From: Planctomycetota bacterium
GTDB lineage: Bacteria > Planctomycetota > SZUA-567 > H5-PLA8
Direction: 5' to 3'
DNA: 64,000 nucleotides
NCBI GenBank assembly: GCA_016200135.1
Contig: JACQFI010000052.1
Coordinates: 18,584-82,583, forward strand
Each line of letters begins with the position of its first letter. Position 1 is the first letter of the stretch. This document shows, piece by piece, positions 47,956-57,350 of this stretch. Below the pieces are notes generated by a model, which worked only from the letters and a program-made list of their open reading frames with translations, made no database searches and was not told the DNA's origin. The translations under genes and the position numbers were made by a program.

Positions 47956-50900
47956 CTACGGCATCTTCAAGTCGTCGAAGGGCCGCCCGTTCTCGTCCGA
48001 GAGCCGGAAGATGAAATACAACTGCCCGTAGGGACAGCCGGCCTTGATGAGGATCTCGTTCTCGCCATCCTTCAGGCGCACCGGCGTCGCTTCGCGGTCC
48101 TTCTGTCCGCCGGGATAATGCTCGGTCACGACGCGGCGCCCGTTCACCCAGATCGAGAGCGCGTCGTTGACACCGTACAGCAGCAGCGCCGCGCGCTTGG
48201 TGGGACAGGTGAACTTGGTGTAGGCGTACGCGAAGTACGCGCTGCGGTCGAGGTCGCGGCGGATGTCCTTGTCGAGTTTCTCCGCCAGCGGCCCGTGGAG
48301 CCGGATATACCCGTCCTGCGGATTGCCTTTCTTGTCCTTGGCGAACGACATCTTGGACCAGGTGAGCTCCGTGTCGCCGGGTCCCTTGACTTTCCAGTTC
48401 GGGTCGAAGTTCTTCTCCGCATCCATCACCATGTCCAGCCCGCGCCGTTCGCCCACCGCCATGAACGGCCCGATGACCTGCCATTCGGTCCAGACCGGCA
48501 CGAACTGGGTGTAGAAGGCGCGCCGGTTGTCGCGCGAGAGCTTGCAGGCTTCCATCACGGCTTCGCAGCGCGGGAGCGGATTTTTGTCCCCATCCTGCGC
48601 GTACAGGCTCTGCAGCGTCTGCATGATCGGGAGCGCATTGGGCGTCTCCGGGTTCGCGCGCAGGAAATCCTCATATTCCTGGATGCCCTTCTTCACGCGC
48701 TCGTCGGGCTTGTACGCGTCGATCACGCGGCGCAGGAAGACGAGCCCGTCGCTGGAGTCCTGCAGGATCTTGGCCACGGCGCGGTTCGCATTCTGCTGCT
48801 TGGCCGGATCTTCGGCCGGCTTATCGATCTTCAAGGCGTTGCCCGCGGGCGTGGAGTTCATCTGGGCCGCCGGAATCACTTCCTTCGCCTGGCTCTTGCT
48901 CGACCACAGCAGTTTGAACGCCGCAGGCCCGCCGCCCTGGAAGAACTCGATGCGCACGGTGTACGGTTTGCCCGCCACGAGGTCGATCTTGCCGCTGTCC
49001 TCGGTGGGCGCGTGGTCGGTCCAGTTTTCGATGACCTTCTGGTCGTTGATCCACATGCGCACGCCGTCGTCGCTGATCGTGTAGAGCGTATAGGTCTCGG
49101 AGAATTTCGGGACGATCTCGCCCGTCCAGCGCGCCGAGAAATTCTCGGCCGGCACGCCCTGGCCCGGCGGGCCCGCCCAATCGTAGTTCAGCGTCGCGTC
49201 GGTGCGTTCGAGCTTGAGGTCCGTGAAGTTCCGCGTCCCGAAATACTCGCCGCGCAGCCCGATGCCCTTCAGCATCTGCGCGTTCAAGGCGTCCGCGACC
49301 ACGGGCGGGCATTTCAGGCTCTTGGCCAGCGCCACGGCCTTGCCCTTGGGGTCCGCGTCGCCCGTCGAACGGTAAAGCGACTGCAGCATGGTCAGCACTT
49401 CGAAAGCATGCGCGGACTGCGGCCGCTGCTTGAGGAATCCTTCCAGTTCGCCGATCTTCTCCTGATCGGCCTTGGGGCCGCGCTTGGTCGCCAGGATCAG
49501 GTGCAGGTATTTCATCGTCTCTGGCGCGTCTGGCACCAGCGTGAGGATGCCCCGGTAACGCTCGATCTTCTCAACCGAAATCGCCAGCAGCGAGAGTTGT
49601 CCCAAGCGCATGGGCGTGAGAGACGGGCCCGTCAGGCCCGCGCCCCACTCCATCGCGCCCTTGACGGGGCCTTCGTCCCGGTCGAAGGCGGCGACGCCCA
49701 CACGCAGTTCCATGTGGTCGCCGGGACGATACGCGGGGTTGCGCCGGAGCAGGGCCCACGGCAGGAAGAGTTCGTAGCGCACGCCCTTGCCGTTGGGCGC
49801 GCGGACGGCCTTGCCGTCGGGCTTGTTCTGCTCGTCGGTCTCGCCGCCGCCCGAGATGTTCATCACGGTCCGGCCTTCCACCAGGGCCATCGTGCACAGC
49901 ACGTTCTCGCGTGTGTCGAAGCCGCCGTAAGGATTGGTGAGTCCGTTCACGGCCACGGCGATGCTGTCGCCGCTGTTCAGGTCGACACCCGGCGCCGGCG
50001 GCACGAACAGGTCGTCCTTCACATCCACGGAGAGGTACAGCCCGCGGCCGTCCCAGGCGGCGCAGACGCGCGCCGAACAGTCCTCGGGGCCGTTCCACTT
50101 GGCCTCCTCGCTGAGCGGCACGAAACTGTCCGCGCCCGCCAGCGCGAGCGGGTCGGTGGCCGTCCATTCGGAAAGATCGCCGTCCACCTTCAGGCCGGTC
50201 GGCGCGATGAAGGCCTGCAACCCCACCGGCTCCAGGGCCAGCAGCGCCGAACGCGCGTCGCGGCGCTCTTCGGCGCCGAGCGCGGGTTCCGCGAGCGTCT
50301 TCTTCAGATTTGCGATCGCGTCCGATCTCGATTCGCCCTTGGGCGCATAGGCGAACAGACCCTCCCACGTGCCGTACAAAAGAAGATCGCCGCGGCGTTC
50401 GACCGGCGTGCGGAAGCCCCAGCCTTCCTGCAAACGGATCGGCGTTCCGGGCAAGTATTCGCTCTGCAGCAGTTGCCCTGTCGCCCAGTCGAACGTTCGC
50501 ATGATGAACTGGTCGGACTCCGAGTCGCTGCGCCGGACGTAAAAGAGGTAGAGCCGGTCCTTGGCCTTGGAGAGGAACGCCGAGATCAGGCCGTGGTTCG
50601 TGGTCGAATTCACCGGATACTGGAAGACCCAGACGTCCTTCTCGCCTTTTTCCGGGTCCCGCCGCGCGAGCGTGCGGCCCCATTCGTCGCGGACGTTCAG
50701 GAAACTGTCGCCGCCCACGGACACCATGCCGCCGCGCAGGTGATGGACCAGCTTGCCGTCGGCGGGATTAACGATGAAGGTGTGCCAACCGCGGTCGTTG
50801 CCGTCGTTGTTGTCGCCGTAGTAAGCCACGTAGCCTTCGTCGGTGAACTTCAGGCCGAAGTTGTTCCAGCCGTTGTATTGCAGCCGCGGCACCGCCATCT

Positions 50901-53900
50901 CCCAGGCGTTCTTGCCTTCCACCAGGTTCACGCAGGCCAGCCGGCCGCCCTGCGGACGGTAGACCATATACTTGAAGTCGGGCGTGAAGTAGGTCCCGAC
51001 GCTCTCCACGCGCTTGCGCTCAAGGATCTGCGTCTGCACACGCGTGCCTTTAAGCGCGTCGTAGGCGTAGTAGTACGTGTTGCGGTCGCTGTGACCGGCG
51101 ATCTCGACGAGCCGCCCGCCCGCATAGGCGATGCCCAGCGCGCGGCGGTCCTGGCGCCAGTTGGACCAGATCTCCTCGCCCGTCCGCGCGCTGAAGACGA
51201 ACAGCGCGTCGCCCGCCAGCGCGGCCACACTCTCTTCGCCGAAGGCCGCCTGGTTGAAGCCGCGCAGGTAATTGCGGCGCACCGCGGCCTTGCGTTTGGT
51301 CGGTTCTTCGGTGGGCAGGAAGCGCTGCCAGATCTGCTCGCCCGATTCCCGGTCGAGCATCACCAGCTTCTGGGTACCCATCATCAGGATGCGGCTGCCC
51401 AGCACGCCCACGATTTTCATGCCCGGACCCACATAGTTCTGCCACATGACCTCGAACTTGGCGCTCAGCCGCATCATGCACAGGCTGTTGCCGGTCTGGA
51501 CCAGGAAGCGGTCCTTGGGGCCGTCCTGCGGGAAGACGATCTTCGGATCGCGGCCCGGAAGCTGCCACGCGAAGGCGAGCGTCCCCGAGACGCCTTCGGG
51601 CACGGGCGCCGGAGGCGGCGGCGCCGTTCCCAGCCGCGCGCGGAGCGAGTCCGCCAGCACGGCTTTCTCTACCTGCCACCAGCCGCCTTCGGCCTGGATG
51701 ACGTTGGGCTTGTCCGCGAGCAGGCGGTCGATGTCCTTCAAGCCTTCGTCGTTGCGGCCCAGTTTTGCGAGCGCCTGCACACGGCCGCTCACCGCCGCAA
51801 GGACGTTCTCCGGATCGGGACTCTGCGCGGCCCGCGCGAAGCACTCCGCGGCCTTGTCCCACTTGCCTTCGGCCACGAAGCCGCGCGCATCTTCCAACGG
51901 CAGTTCCATGCGCGGCGCGTTGGGCGCGCCCAGCAGCGCGGCCAGGCGCGGGTTGAGCCCCAGCACGCCCTGCGGCGCGACCACCAGATTCGCGACCGGG
52001 CCGACGCGCGGATCCCATTCCATCGAAGATTTGAACGCACCGGTATGCGCGTCCACCAGTTGCAGGCTGTCCGTCGTGGGCAGATACAGGACGCCGCCCG
52101 AATAACCCGGATGCCCGTACAGCGATTCGCCGCGCAGGTCGTAGCTCCAGGCTTCCCGGCCGGTCTTCATATCCAGCGCCTTGACCTCGTTGTCCACCAC
52201 CAGCAGCCGGCCGTCGCAGGTGCCGGCCAGAAACCGTGCGTCTTCCAGGTCGTGGTTCCAGCGGATCGTCCCGGTTCGGCGGTCGAAGGCGATCAGGCCC
52301 GGCGCGTCCTTGGGCGCCAGCACCACCGTCTCGGAGCCCACCACCGGGGAAGCCGGCCCGCGGCACAGGTACTTCAGCACGCGCCCGCGGACGTTCTCGA
52401 GCACTTGCGACTGCCCGCCCCAGTCCAGGCTGGGCACGTTCATCTTGGGATAACCCGAGATCCACACCGCCTCGCCGGAGAACGCGTTCAGCGCCGCCAT
52501 GGAGTTCAGGCCCGTTGGCGCATACACGACTCCGCCGTCCACGGCGGGCGGCCCGAGTTGCAAAGAGGACGCCAGGTACTCGTAGTAGGTCTTGATGCCG
52601 CTGTTGCCGGTGACCAGCAGTGACTTCCAGCGGAAGCGCCCGGTCTCGGCGTCCACAGCGGCCAGTCCGTGCGTGTTCATGTCCGACGGTTCGAGGAAGA
52701 CCGCGATGGCCAGGCCATAGGCCACCACGGGATCGCTGAGCCACACCGCTTTCTTGAGTTCGGGGATGGCCTCCGTGCTCCAGACCAGTTGCCCGTCTTC
52801 GGCGCGGCGGCACTGCAGCGCGGTCTGGGTCTCGCCCACCGCGCGCTGATACACCTTGCCATTCTTCACTTCCGGGCACGAGACGGGGAAGCCCGAGAAC
52901 TGCGTGGGCAGCAGCGCGCCGCTCGAGCCCCAGGTCTTGCGCCAGAGGATCTTGCCGCTGGCCGCGTCCAGGCACTGCATCGACTCCAGCGCGCCCAAGT
53001 ACGCGCGGCCTTCGCTCACGACCGGATAGCTGGGAATCTGCGCGTACGCGGCGTCGCCGAACCGCGCCAGCGCGCTGTCCACGCTGGCCGCGGGATACTG
53101 CCGGCGGACCCACTGCACCGGCCCCGGCGCCGGCGCGGGCGCATTGAGCGGCGGACCGGTGCGGCGCTGGCTGCCCAGGTAGGTCGCGCTGGCGTTCGCC
53201 TCGCCGTCGGACCCGGCGGAGCCTTTGTTCAGCTTGGCAAGCACCTGGCCCGCGAACTCGGCTCCGTTCATGGAGCGCCCGCCGATGGAAAGCGTTTCCT
53301 TTCCAAAATCCTTGTCCAGGCGCTCCGCCGCCGCGCGCGCTTCGGCGTCCTGGCCCTCGCGGGCCAGCGCGTGCGCCAGTTTCGCCGCGGCGAGCGCGTC
53401 GGAGACGCCGTCCAGCCCGCGGTACTCGCGCAGCAGCAGGTGCAGCGCCGACGCGGCCTGGGCGAATTCGCCGTGGTCCAGATACAGGTTGGCCGCCTTG
53501 TTCAGCGCGCGCGCGGCCACCGGCGTGTAAGGATAGGCAGCCGCGACGGCCTCCAGGCCGGCCGCGTCGCCTTCGCCTGCGGCAGCGCGGTAGCGCTCGT
53601 CCGCGGCTGCGGCGACAACCTTCTGGTAGATCGCGCGCGCCTCGGGCTCGAGCCCCGAAAGAATCGCGCGGATATACTCGCGCGCGCCGACGTAACGGGG
53701 ATTGTTCAGCGCGTCGCTGATGCGCAGGAGCGAACCCGTGTCGCCGCGCAGCACGGTCCCGAGGTTGCGCATCGCGCGCTCGACGTCGTCGGCGTTGGCC
53801 GCCTTCATCTGCCGCCACGCGCTCTCGACCGTGTTCTGGACTTCGTGGTCGGTCGTAAAGAGCGCGCGCTCCGGCCGGAACTGCCGCGCGAAGTCGATGC

Positions 53901-56900
53901 CGATGGGCACGAAGCGCAGCCAGTAATTCGCGGCCGGCAGTTCCCGCGCGGCGCGCTCGTAGAACGGCTTCGAACCCTCGGCGATGGAAAGGTCCACCCG
54001 CAGCGCGCCGCGCATGATCAGCGCCATGCCGCGCGCGTCGCCGTAGAAGGGATACCGCGCCACAAACGATCGCAGGCCCTCGTCGGCCCGTTCGGAATCG
54101 CCCTCGAAGATCAGCGCGCGCGTGAGCCGCTCGGTGGTCTGCCACATCTGCGGCCCGGTGTTCGGGCCTTCCGGCCAAGTCTCGAGCAGCCCCAGGAGCC
54201 GGCGGCACTCCCGGCCTGCCTCCGCGTACGCGCCTTCTTCCACCATACGCTGCGTCGGGAAGAACAGCCCTTGGTACCGCACGTCGGCATTGCCCGGATA
54301 GAGAAAGGCGCAGGCCTCGCCCAGGTCCTGGTGCGCGGCGGTGTTGACCTTCGCGTAGCACCAGTTCAGGAGCCAGTCGATGCCCTGATACCAATACGGG
54401 TAATACGCGATCTGCGGATAGGCCTGCGCCAGCCACACGCGCGCGAGCAGGAACTGCGCCAGTTCGGGCTCGTCGCCCACATGGCACCGGAACGTATGCA
54501 CGCCGCCGTCGCCCGGCGCGACCAGCTTGACCAGCACGCGGTGCTTGCCGGCCTTCAGGTTCAGCGGAATGCGCACGCCGTCGATGCGGAAGCGTTCCTC
54601 GGTGTCCTCGCCGATCGGTTTCCCGTCGAGCCACGCGAACCAGCCCGAGCGCACGGCCAGGTGCAGCGTCGTCTGCCGGTCGGCGGGCACGTCCAGGTCG
54701 CGCGCGATGTACGCCACGCCTTCTTTCGTCTCGCCGAGGAACGCCTTCAGGTCCACGCCCAAGTCCGAACCGCCCTTGGCGGGATCGAGGTCCACCCAGG
54801 CCTTCTCGCCGCCCTTGCCGGCGTGCTTAGCGTTGAAGTCCGGGTTCTTCTCGGGGCCGTACGCGGTGCGCTCGCCCACGCCGTCGGCGTTCTCGAAGGG
54901 GCCGATCGCCTTCCAGTTCCCGTCCCAGGTGACCTCGCCCATGAGCGGCCCGCGGATCTTATCCAGGTCCTGGAGGGCCAGCGTGCGGTCCTTGGGCTGC
55001 TTGGTCTTGGGGTCGGTGAAGAAATCGGGCGCCTTGTAGGCCTTGTTGAGGCCGAAGAAGTACGCGCCCTCGGGGCTCGCGCTGCACATCGCCAGCAGCG
55101 CGGCGCCCCAGTAGTCCGCCGTCGCGCGCTCGTGGCGCCCGGCTTTCAGGTCCTCCTCGCCTTCCTGCATCAGGGCGAGGACCTGCGGGTTCTTGCCGGC
55201 GGGAATGATCGCCAGGCCCTTCTTCGCGGCCGCGCAGGCGGCGGTCAGGTGGGCCGTGTCCAGTTTCGCGCCCGCCGCGATCAGCCATTGTTCCACCTGC
55301 AGGCGCATGAAGGCCGCCTCAAAGGCCGCGCGCGAGCGCGCCACGGGCTCGGCCGCGGCGCTATCGGCGAGCTTTTCGAGCGTGGCCCAGCTCTTGTCCC
55401 ACTTTCCATCGGTGGCGTAGGCGCCCGCCAGCACGCGGTAGGCCCACTCGACCCGCGCAACATCCTTGCCCACAAGATCCAGCTCGGCCTTCAGCTTCGC
55501 TTCGGCCCCATCGGCGTCCCCGGCCATCACGCGCCCGCTGACCGCGGCCATGTAGGCGTCGTCCGCGCCGGGCGCGTTCGGAAACTTCGCCAGGTACTGG
55601 TCGCCCGCCGCGGACAAGGCCTTCCAGTCCCGAAGCATCGTGAGAATGCCGAGCTTGCCCGCAATCGCCTCCAGGCGGTACTCGTCGTCGTCCGCGACGG
55701 CTTCCAGGGCTTTGTCGTAGGCCCCCAGCGCGCCGGTGTAGTTGTCCATCTCCATGTAGCGGCGCGGGATCTCGAGGCGCGCTTCCTTCCCGCGCCACGC
55801 CTGCGACTCCTCTGGATAGAGTTCGAGGAGCCGCTCGAGCACCCGGATGCGGTAGCCCGGATCGGCGCGTTCGGCGCGGAAGTAGAACCCCCACGCCCCG
55901 CGGCTCTGGCTGACCTTCACCTTCACCACGTTGATGCCGCGCTTCATCTGCACGGGAATGGCGTGGCCGTCCTTCGCGCCGCGGCCTTCGCGCTTGTGCT
56001 CGCCGAATACTTTCTGGTTGTTCAAGTACAGGTCCGCCAAGCCGTCTTCGTCGAAGTAGAACGTCGCCGGGCCGTCGGCGGGCCACTCGATCTCCGCCCG
56101 TGCGTACGCGAGCACCTGGCTCTTCGGGTCGAGGAGCTCGGCCAGGTCCACGTAGCTGCCGGCCTCGTCTTCGGGCCGCGTCCAGTTCGTGGTGCGGAAC
56201 GGTTTGCCGCTCTCGTCGGCGGGCACCGTCTTCCAATCGTCGGCGAAGTCCGGCGCCAGCCCTTCCCGGCGCTTAAACAGCGCGAAGTCGCGGTCGGGCC
56301 GCGGCCCCAGCAACTGCCAGGCGTGCGGCACGCCGGCGGCCTCCAGTTCGTTCACCGAGTCCTGCCAGGCGTCCTTCTTCTCAAACGTAAGCGGTTCGGG
56401 CAGCGGCGCGCTGGTGTCGGAGATAAAGAAGTTGCGGAACGTCGTCTGGAGGATGCGCTGGTTGCCGTCGGGATAGTAATCGTTGGCCCAGTCCGACTTC
56501 GCGTTCTTGTCCGTCTTCTCGCCGGTCCAGCCGCGGCCCAGGAGGATCTTCGACGGCCCCGTCCCTTCCTTGCCCGGCCGCGCGTCCAGACTCGCCAGAA
56601 TGCTCCACTTCGTGCCGTTCAGCGAGTAATACGCCAGGATGTTGTGGCTGAGCAGTGCGAAGCGCAGCGAGACGACCGCCTTCTTGGGGTCCGGGATCAG
56701 ATTGTAGAACGGGCGGTCGTGGTACTGGCCGTTCACCATGTAGCGCAGGTAGATGTGGTTGTCGCCGATGTAGCCCAGCATGGCGAAGTTGTCGTTGTCC
56801 CAATGCAGGATCAGCGCCGGCAATACCCCGCAGCCCGCTTCGGTCTCCAGCGTCACTCCGATGTTCAGCGGGCGCGCGTCGCTGCCGGAGAACTCGTTGC

Positions 56901-57138
56901 GCCGCTTGATCAGACCGTAGGTGCGCCACTCGCACTTGATCGCCAGCCCGCCCGCGCCGCTCGCGATCACGCCTTTGCTCTTGTCCGAGATATCTTTGAC
57001 CCAGGCCTCGTTCAGCTTCGGATCGGTAAGCGGGTCGCGGATGTCGACCGCGCGGCTGGCTCCGGATGCGGCCAACGCCAGACCGGCGGCGAGCACATAT
57101 AGAACGCAAGGGCGCAACATCCGCTTCGGGGACGCCAT
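47956..57138 (-). CDS. Giant exported LamG/TPR/PQQ/CBM9/PA14 protein
   Basis: The 3060-residue protein has a signal sequence (~8-30) and a LamG/DUF1080-like domain (~40-240). Jelly-roll and TPR-like helical parts (~300-800) are followed by two PQQ-type beta-propeller regions at ~1370-1720 (GRAYLGALESMQCLDAASGK, AVDAETGRFRWK) and ~1880-2210. A CBM9-like domain (~2311-2503, LKVDGDLSEWTATDPLAL), a PA14 domain (~2623-2763, GLRGEYFGTRNF, YTISDDGVRMWINDQKVIENW) and a final jelly-roll complete it. It is likely a secreted or surface-anchored protein binding carbohydrate. No cofactor-dependent dehydrogenase is evident, so the PQQ-like repeats are probably structural. The start is ATG 57138 with GAGG close upstream; a GTG two codons earlier is less likely. 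Confidence 0.82.
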   Translation of the reverse strand: MASPKRMLRPCVLYVLAAGLALAASGASRAVDIRDPLTDPKLNEAWVKDISDKSKGVIASGAGGLAIKCEWRTYGLIKRRNEFSGSDARPLNIGVTLETEAGCGVLPALILHWDNDNFAMLGYIGDNHIYLRYMVNGQYHDRPFYNLIPDPKKAVVSLRFALLSHNILAYYSLNGTKWSILASLDARPGKEGTGPSKILLGRGWTGEKTDKNAKSDWANDYYPDGNQRILQTTFRNFFISDTSAPLPEPLTFEKKDAWQDSVNELEAAGVPHAWQLLGPRPDRDFALFKRREGLAPDFADDWKTVPADESGKPFRTTNWTRPEDEAGSYVDLAELLDPKSQVLAYARAEIEWPADGPATFYFDEDGLADLYLNNQKVFGEHKREGRGAKDGHAIPVQMKRGINVVKVKVSQSRGAWGFYFRAERADPGYRIRVLERLLELYPEESQAWRGKEARLEIPRRYMEMDNYTGALGAYDKALEAVADDDEYRLEAIAGKLGILTMLRDWKALSAAGDQYLAKFPNAPGADDAYMAAVSGRVMAGDADGAEAKLKAELDLVGKDVARVEWAYRVLAGAYATDGKWDKSWATLEKLADSAAAEPVARSRAAFEAAFMRLQVEQWLIAAGAKLDTAHLTAACAAAKKGLAIIPAGKNPQVLALMQEGEEDLKAGRHERATADYWGAALLAMCSASPEGAYFFGLNKAYKAPDFFTDPKTKQPKDRTLALQDLDKIRGPLMGEVTWDGNWKAIGPFENADGVGERTAYGPEKNPDFNAKHAGKGGEKAWVDLDPAKGGSDLGVDLKAFLGETKEGVAYIARDLDVPADRQTTLHLAVRSGWFAWLDGKPIGEDTEERFRIDGVRIPLNLKAGKHRVLVKLVAPGDGGVHTFRCHVGDEPELAQFLLARVWLAQAYPQIAYYPYWYQGIDWLLNWCYAKVNTAAHQDLGEACAFLYPGNADVRYQGLFFPTQRMVEEGAYAEAGRECRRLLGLLETWPEGPNTGPQMWQTTERLTRALIFEGDSERADEGLRSFVARYPFYGDARGMALIMRGALRVDLSIAEGSKPFYERAARELPAANYWLRFVPIGIDFARQFRPERALFTTDHEVQNTVESAWRQMKAANADDVERAMRNLGTVLRGDTGSLLRISDALNNPRYVGAREYIRAILSGLEPEARAIYQKVVAAAADERYRAAAGEGDAAGLEAVAAAYPYTPVAARALNKAANLYLDHGEFAQAASALHLLLREYRGLDGVSDALAAAKLAHALAREGQDAEARAAAERLDKDFGKETLSIGGRSMNGAEFAGQVLAKLNKGSAGSDGEANASATYLGSQRRTGPPLNAPAPAPGPVQWVRRQYPAASVDSALARFGDAAYAQIPSYPVVSEGRAYLGALESMQCLDAASGKILWRKTWGSSGALLPTQFSGFPVSCPEVKNGKVYQRAVGETQTALQCRRAEDGQLVWSTEAIPELKKAVWLSDPVVAYGLAIAVFLEPSDMNTHGLAAVDAETGRFRWKSLLVTGNSGIKTYYEYLASSLQLGPPAVDGGVVYAPTGLNSMAALNAFSGEAVWISGYPKMNVPSLDWGGQSQVLENVRGRVLKYLCRGPASPVVGSETVVLAPKDAPGLIAFDRRTGTIRWNHDLEDARFLAGTCDGRLLVVDNEVKALDMKTGREAWSYDLRGESLYGHPGYSGGVLYLPTTDSLQLVDAHTGAFKSSMEWDPRVGPVANLVVAPQGVLGLNPRLAALLGAPNAPRMELPLEDARGFVAEGKWDKAAECFARAAQSPDPENVLAAVSGRVQALAKLGRNDEGLKDIDRLLADKPNVIQAEGGWWQVEKAVLADSLRARLGTAPPPPAPVPEGVSGTLAFAWQLPGRDPKIVFPQDGPKDRFLVQTGNSLCMMRLSAKFEVMWQNYVGPGMKIVGVLGSRILMMGTQKLVMLDRESGEQIWQRFLPTEEPTKRKAAVRRNYLRGFNQAAFGEESVAALAGDALFVFSARTGEEIWSNWRQDRRALGIAYAGGRLVEIAGHSDRNTYYYAYDALKGTRVQTQILERKRVESVGTYFTPDFKYMVYRPQGGRLACVNLVEGKNAWEMAVPRLQYNGWNNFGLKFTDEGYVAYYGDNNDGNDRGWHTFIVNPADGKLVHHLRGGMVSVGGDSFLNVRDEWGRTLARRDPEKGEKDVWVFQYPVNSTTNHGLISAFLSKAKDRLYLFYVRRSDSESDQFIMRTFDWATGQLLQSEYLPGTPIRLQEGWGFRTPVERRGDLLLYGTWEGLFAYAPKGESRSDAIANLKKTLAEPALGAEERRDARSALLALEPVGLQAFIAPTGLKVDGDLSEWTATDPLALAGADSFVPLSEEAKWNGPEDCSARVCAAWDGRGLYLSVDVKDDLFVPPAPGVDLNSGDSIAVAVNGLTNPYGGFDTRENVLCTMALVEGRTVMNISGGGETDEQNKPDGKAVRAPNGKGVRYELFLPWALLRRNPAYRPGDHMELRVGVAAFDRDEGPVKGAMEWGAGLTGPSLTPMRLGQLSLLAISVEKIERYRGILTLVPDAPETMKYLHLILATKRGPKADQEKIGELEGFLKQRPQSAHAFEVLTMLQSLYRSTGDADPKGKAVALAKSLKCPPVVADALNAQMLKGIGLRGEYFGTRNFTDLKLERTDATLNYDWAGPPGQGVPAENFSARWTGEIVPKFSETYTLYTISDDGVRMWINDQKVIENWTDHAPTEDSGKIDLVAGKPYTVRIEFFQGGGPAAFKLLWSSKSQAKEVIPAAQMNSTPAGNALKIDKPAEDPAKQQNANRAVAKILQDSSDGLVFLRRVIDAYKPDERVKKGIQEYEDFLRANPETPNALPIMQTLQSLYAQDGDKNPLPRCEAVMEACKLSRDNRRAFYTQFVPVWTEWQVIGPFMAVGERRGLDMVMDAEKNFDPNWKVKGPGDTELTWSKMSFAKDKKGNPQDGYIRLHGPLAEKLDKDIRRDLDRSAYFAYAYTKFTCPTKRAALLLYGVNDALSIWVNGRRVVTEHYPGGQKDREATPVRLKDGENEILIKAGCPYGQLYFIFRLSDENGRPFDDLKMP

Positions 57139-57258
57139 GGACACCTCGTTTGAAATGGTCAGCGGGGCGGCGGTTCTAACCCGCGCAGAGAGACATGGAT
57201 TCGACGGGGCGAGCGTCTACGGTCTTTAACTTTTCCACGTATCTCAACCACAGGCTTG

Positions 57259-57327
57259 CTCGGTATTTAGATACACCGAGGAGCCCCTAAAGGGTGCACG
57301 ATTGCAAAAGAAGTGCACCTTGCAAGG
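57259..57327 (-). promoter_or_regulatory. Stacked inverted repeats upstream of the giant gene
   Basis: Three elements lie in the 212-base gap between the TPR-peptidase and the giant gene. CTCGGT (57259-57264) pairs with ACCGAG (57275-57280). GGTGCAC (57293-57299) pairs with GTGCACC (57313-57319). CCTTGCAAGG (57318-57327) is a perfect palindrome. On the minus strand they follow the stop of the peptidase gene and precede the giant's start by about 120 bases. They may be a terminator region, a leader structure or operators. No clean T-run follows on the minus strand. Confidence 0.4.
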
Positions 57328-57350
57328 GTTTTTACATCTTGGAGTTACAG

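Noticed and set aside
48118..52623. 1501-codon open frame on the plus strand inside the giant gene
   Set aside because: It is antisense to a minus-strand gene with clear PQQ, CBM9-like and PA14 domains. Its Arg/His/Val-rich translation matches no family; high GC keeps the frame open.
52669..57102. 1477-codon plus-strand frame antisense to the giant gene
   Set aside because: Same reason: shadow of the minus-strand coding frame, no recognisable domain.
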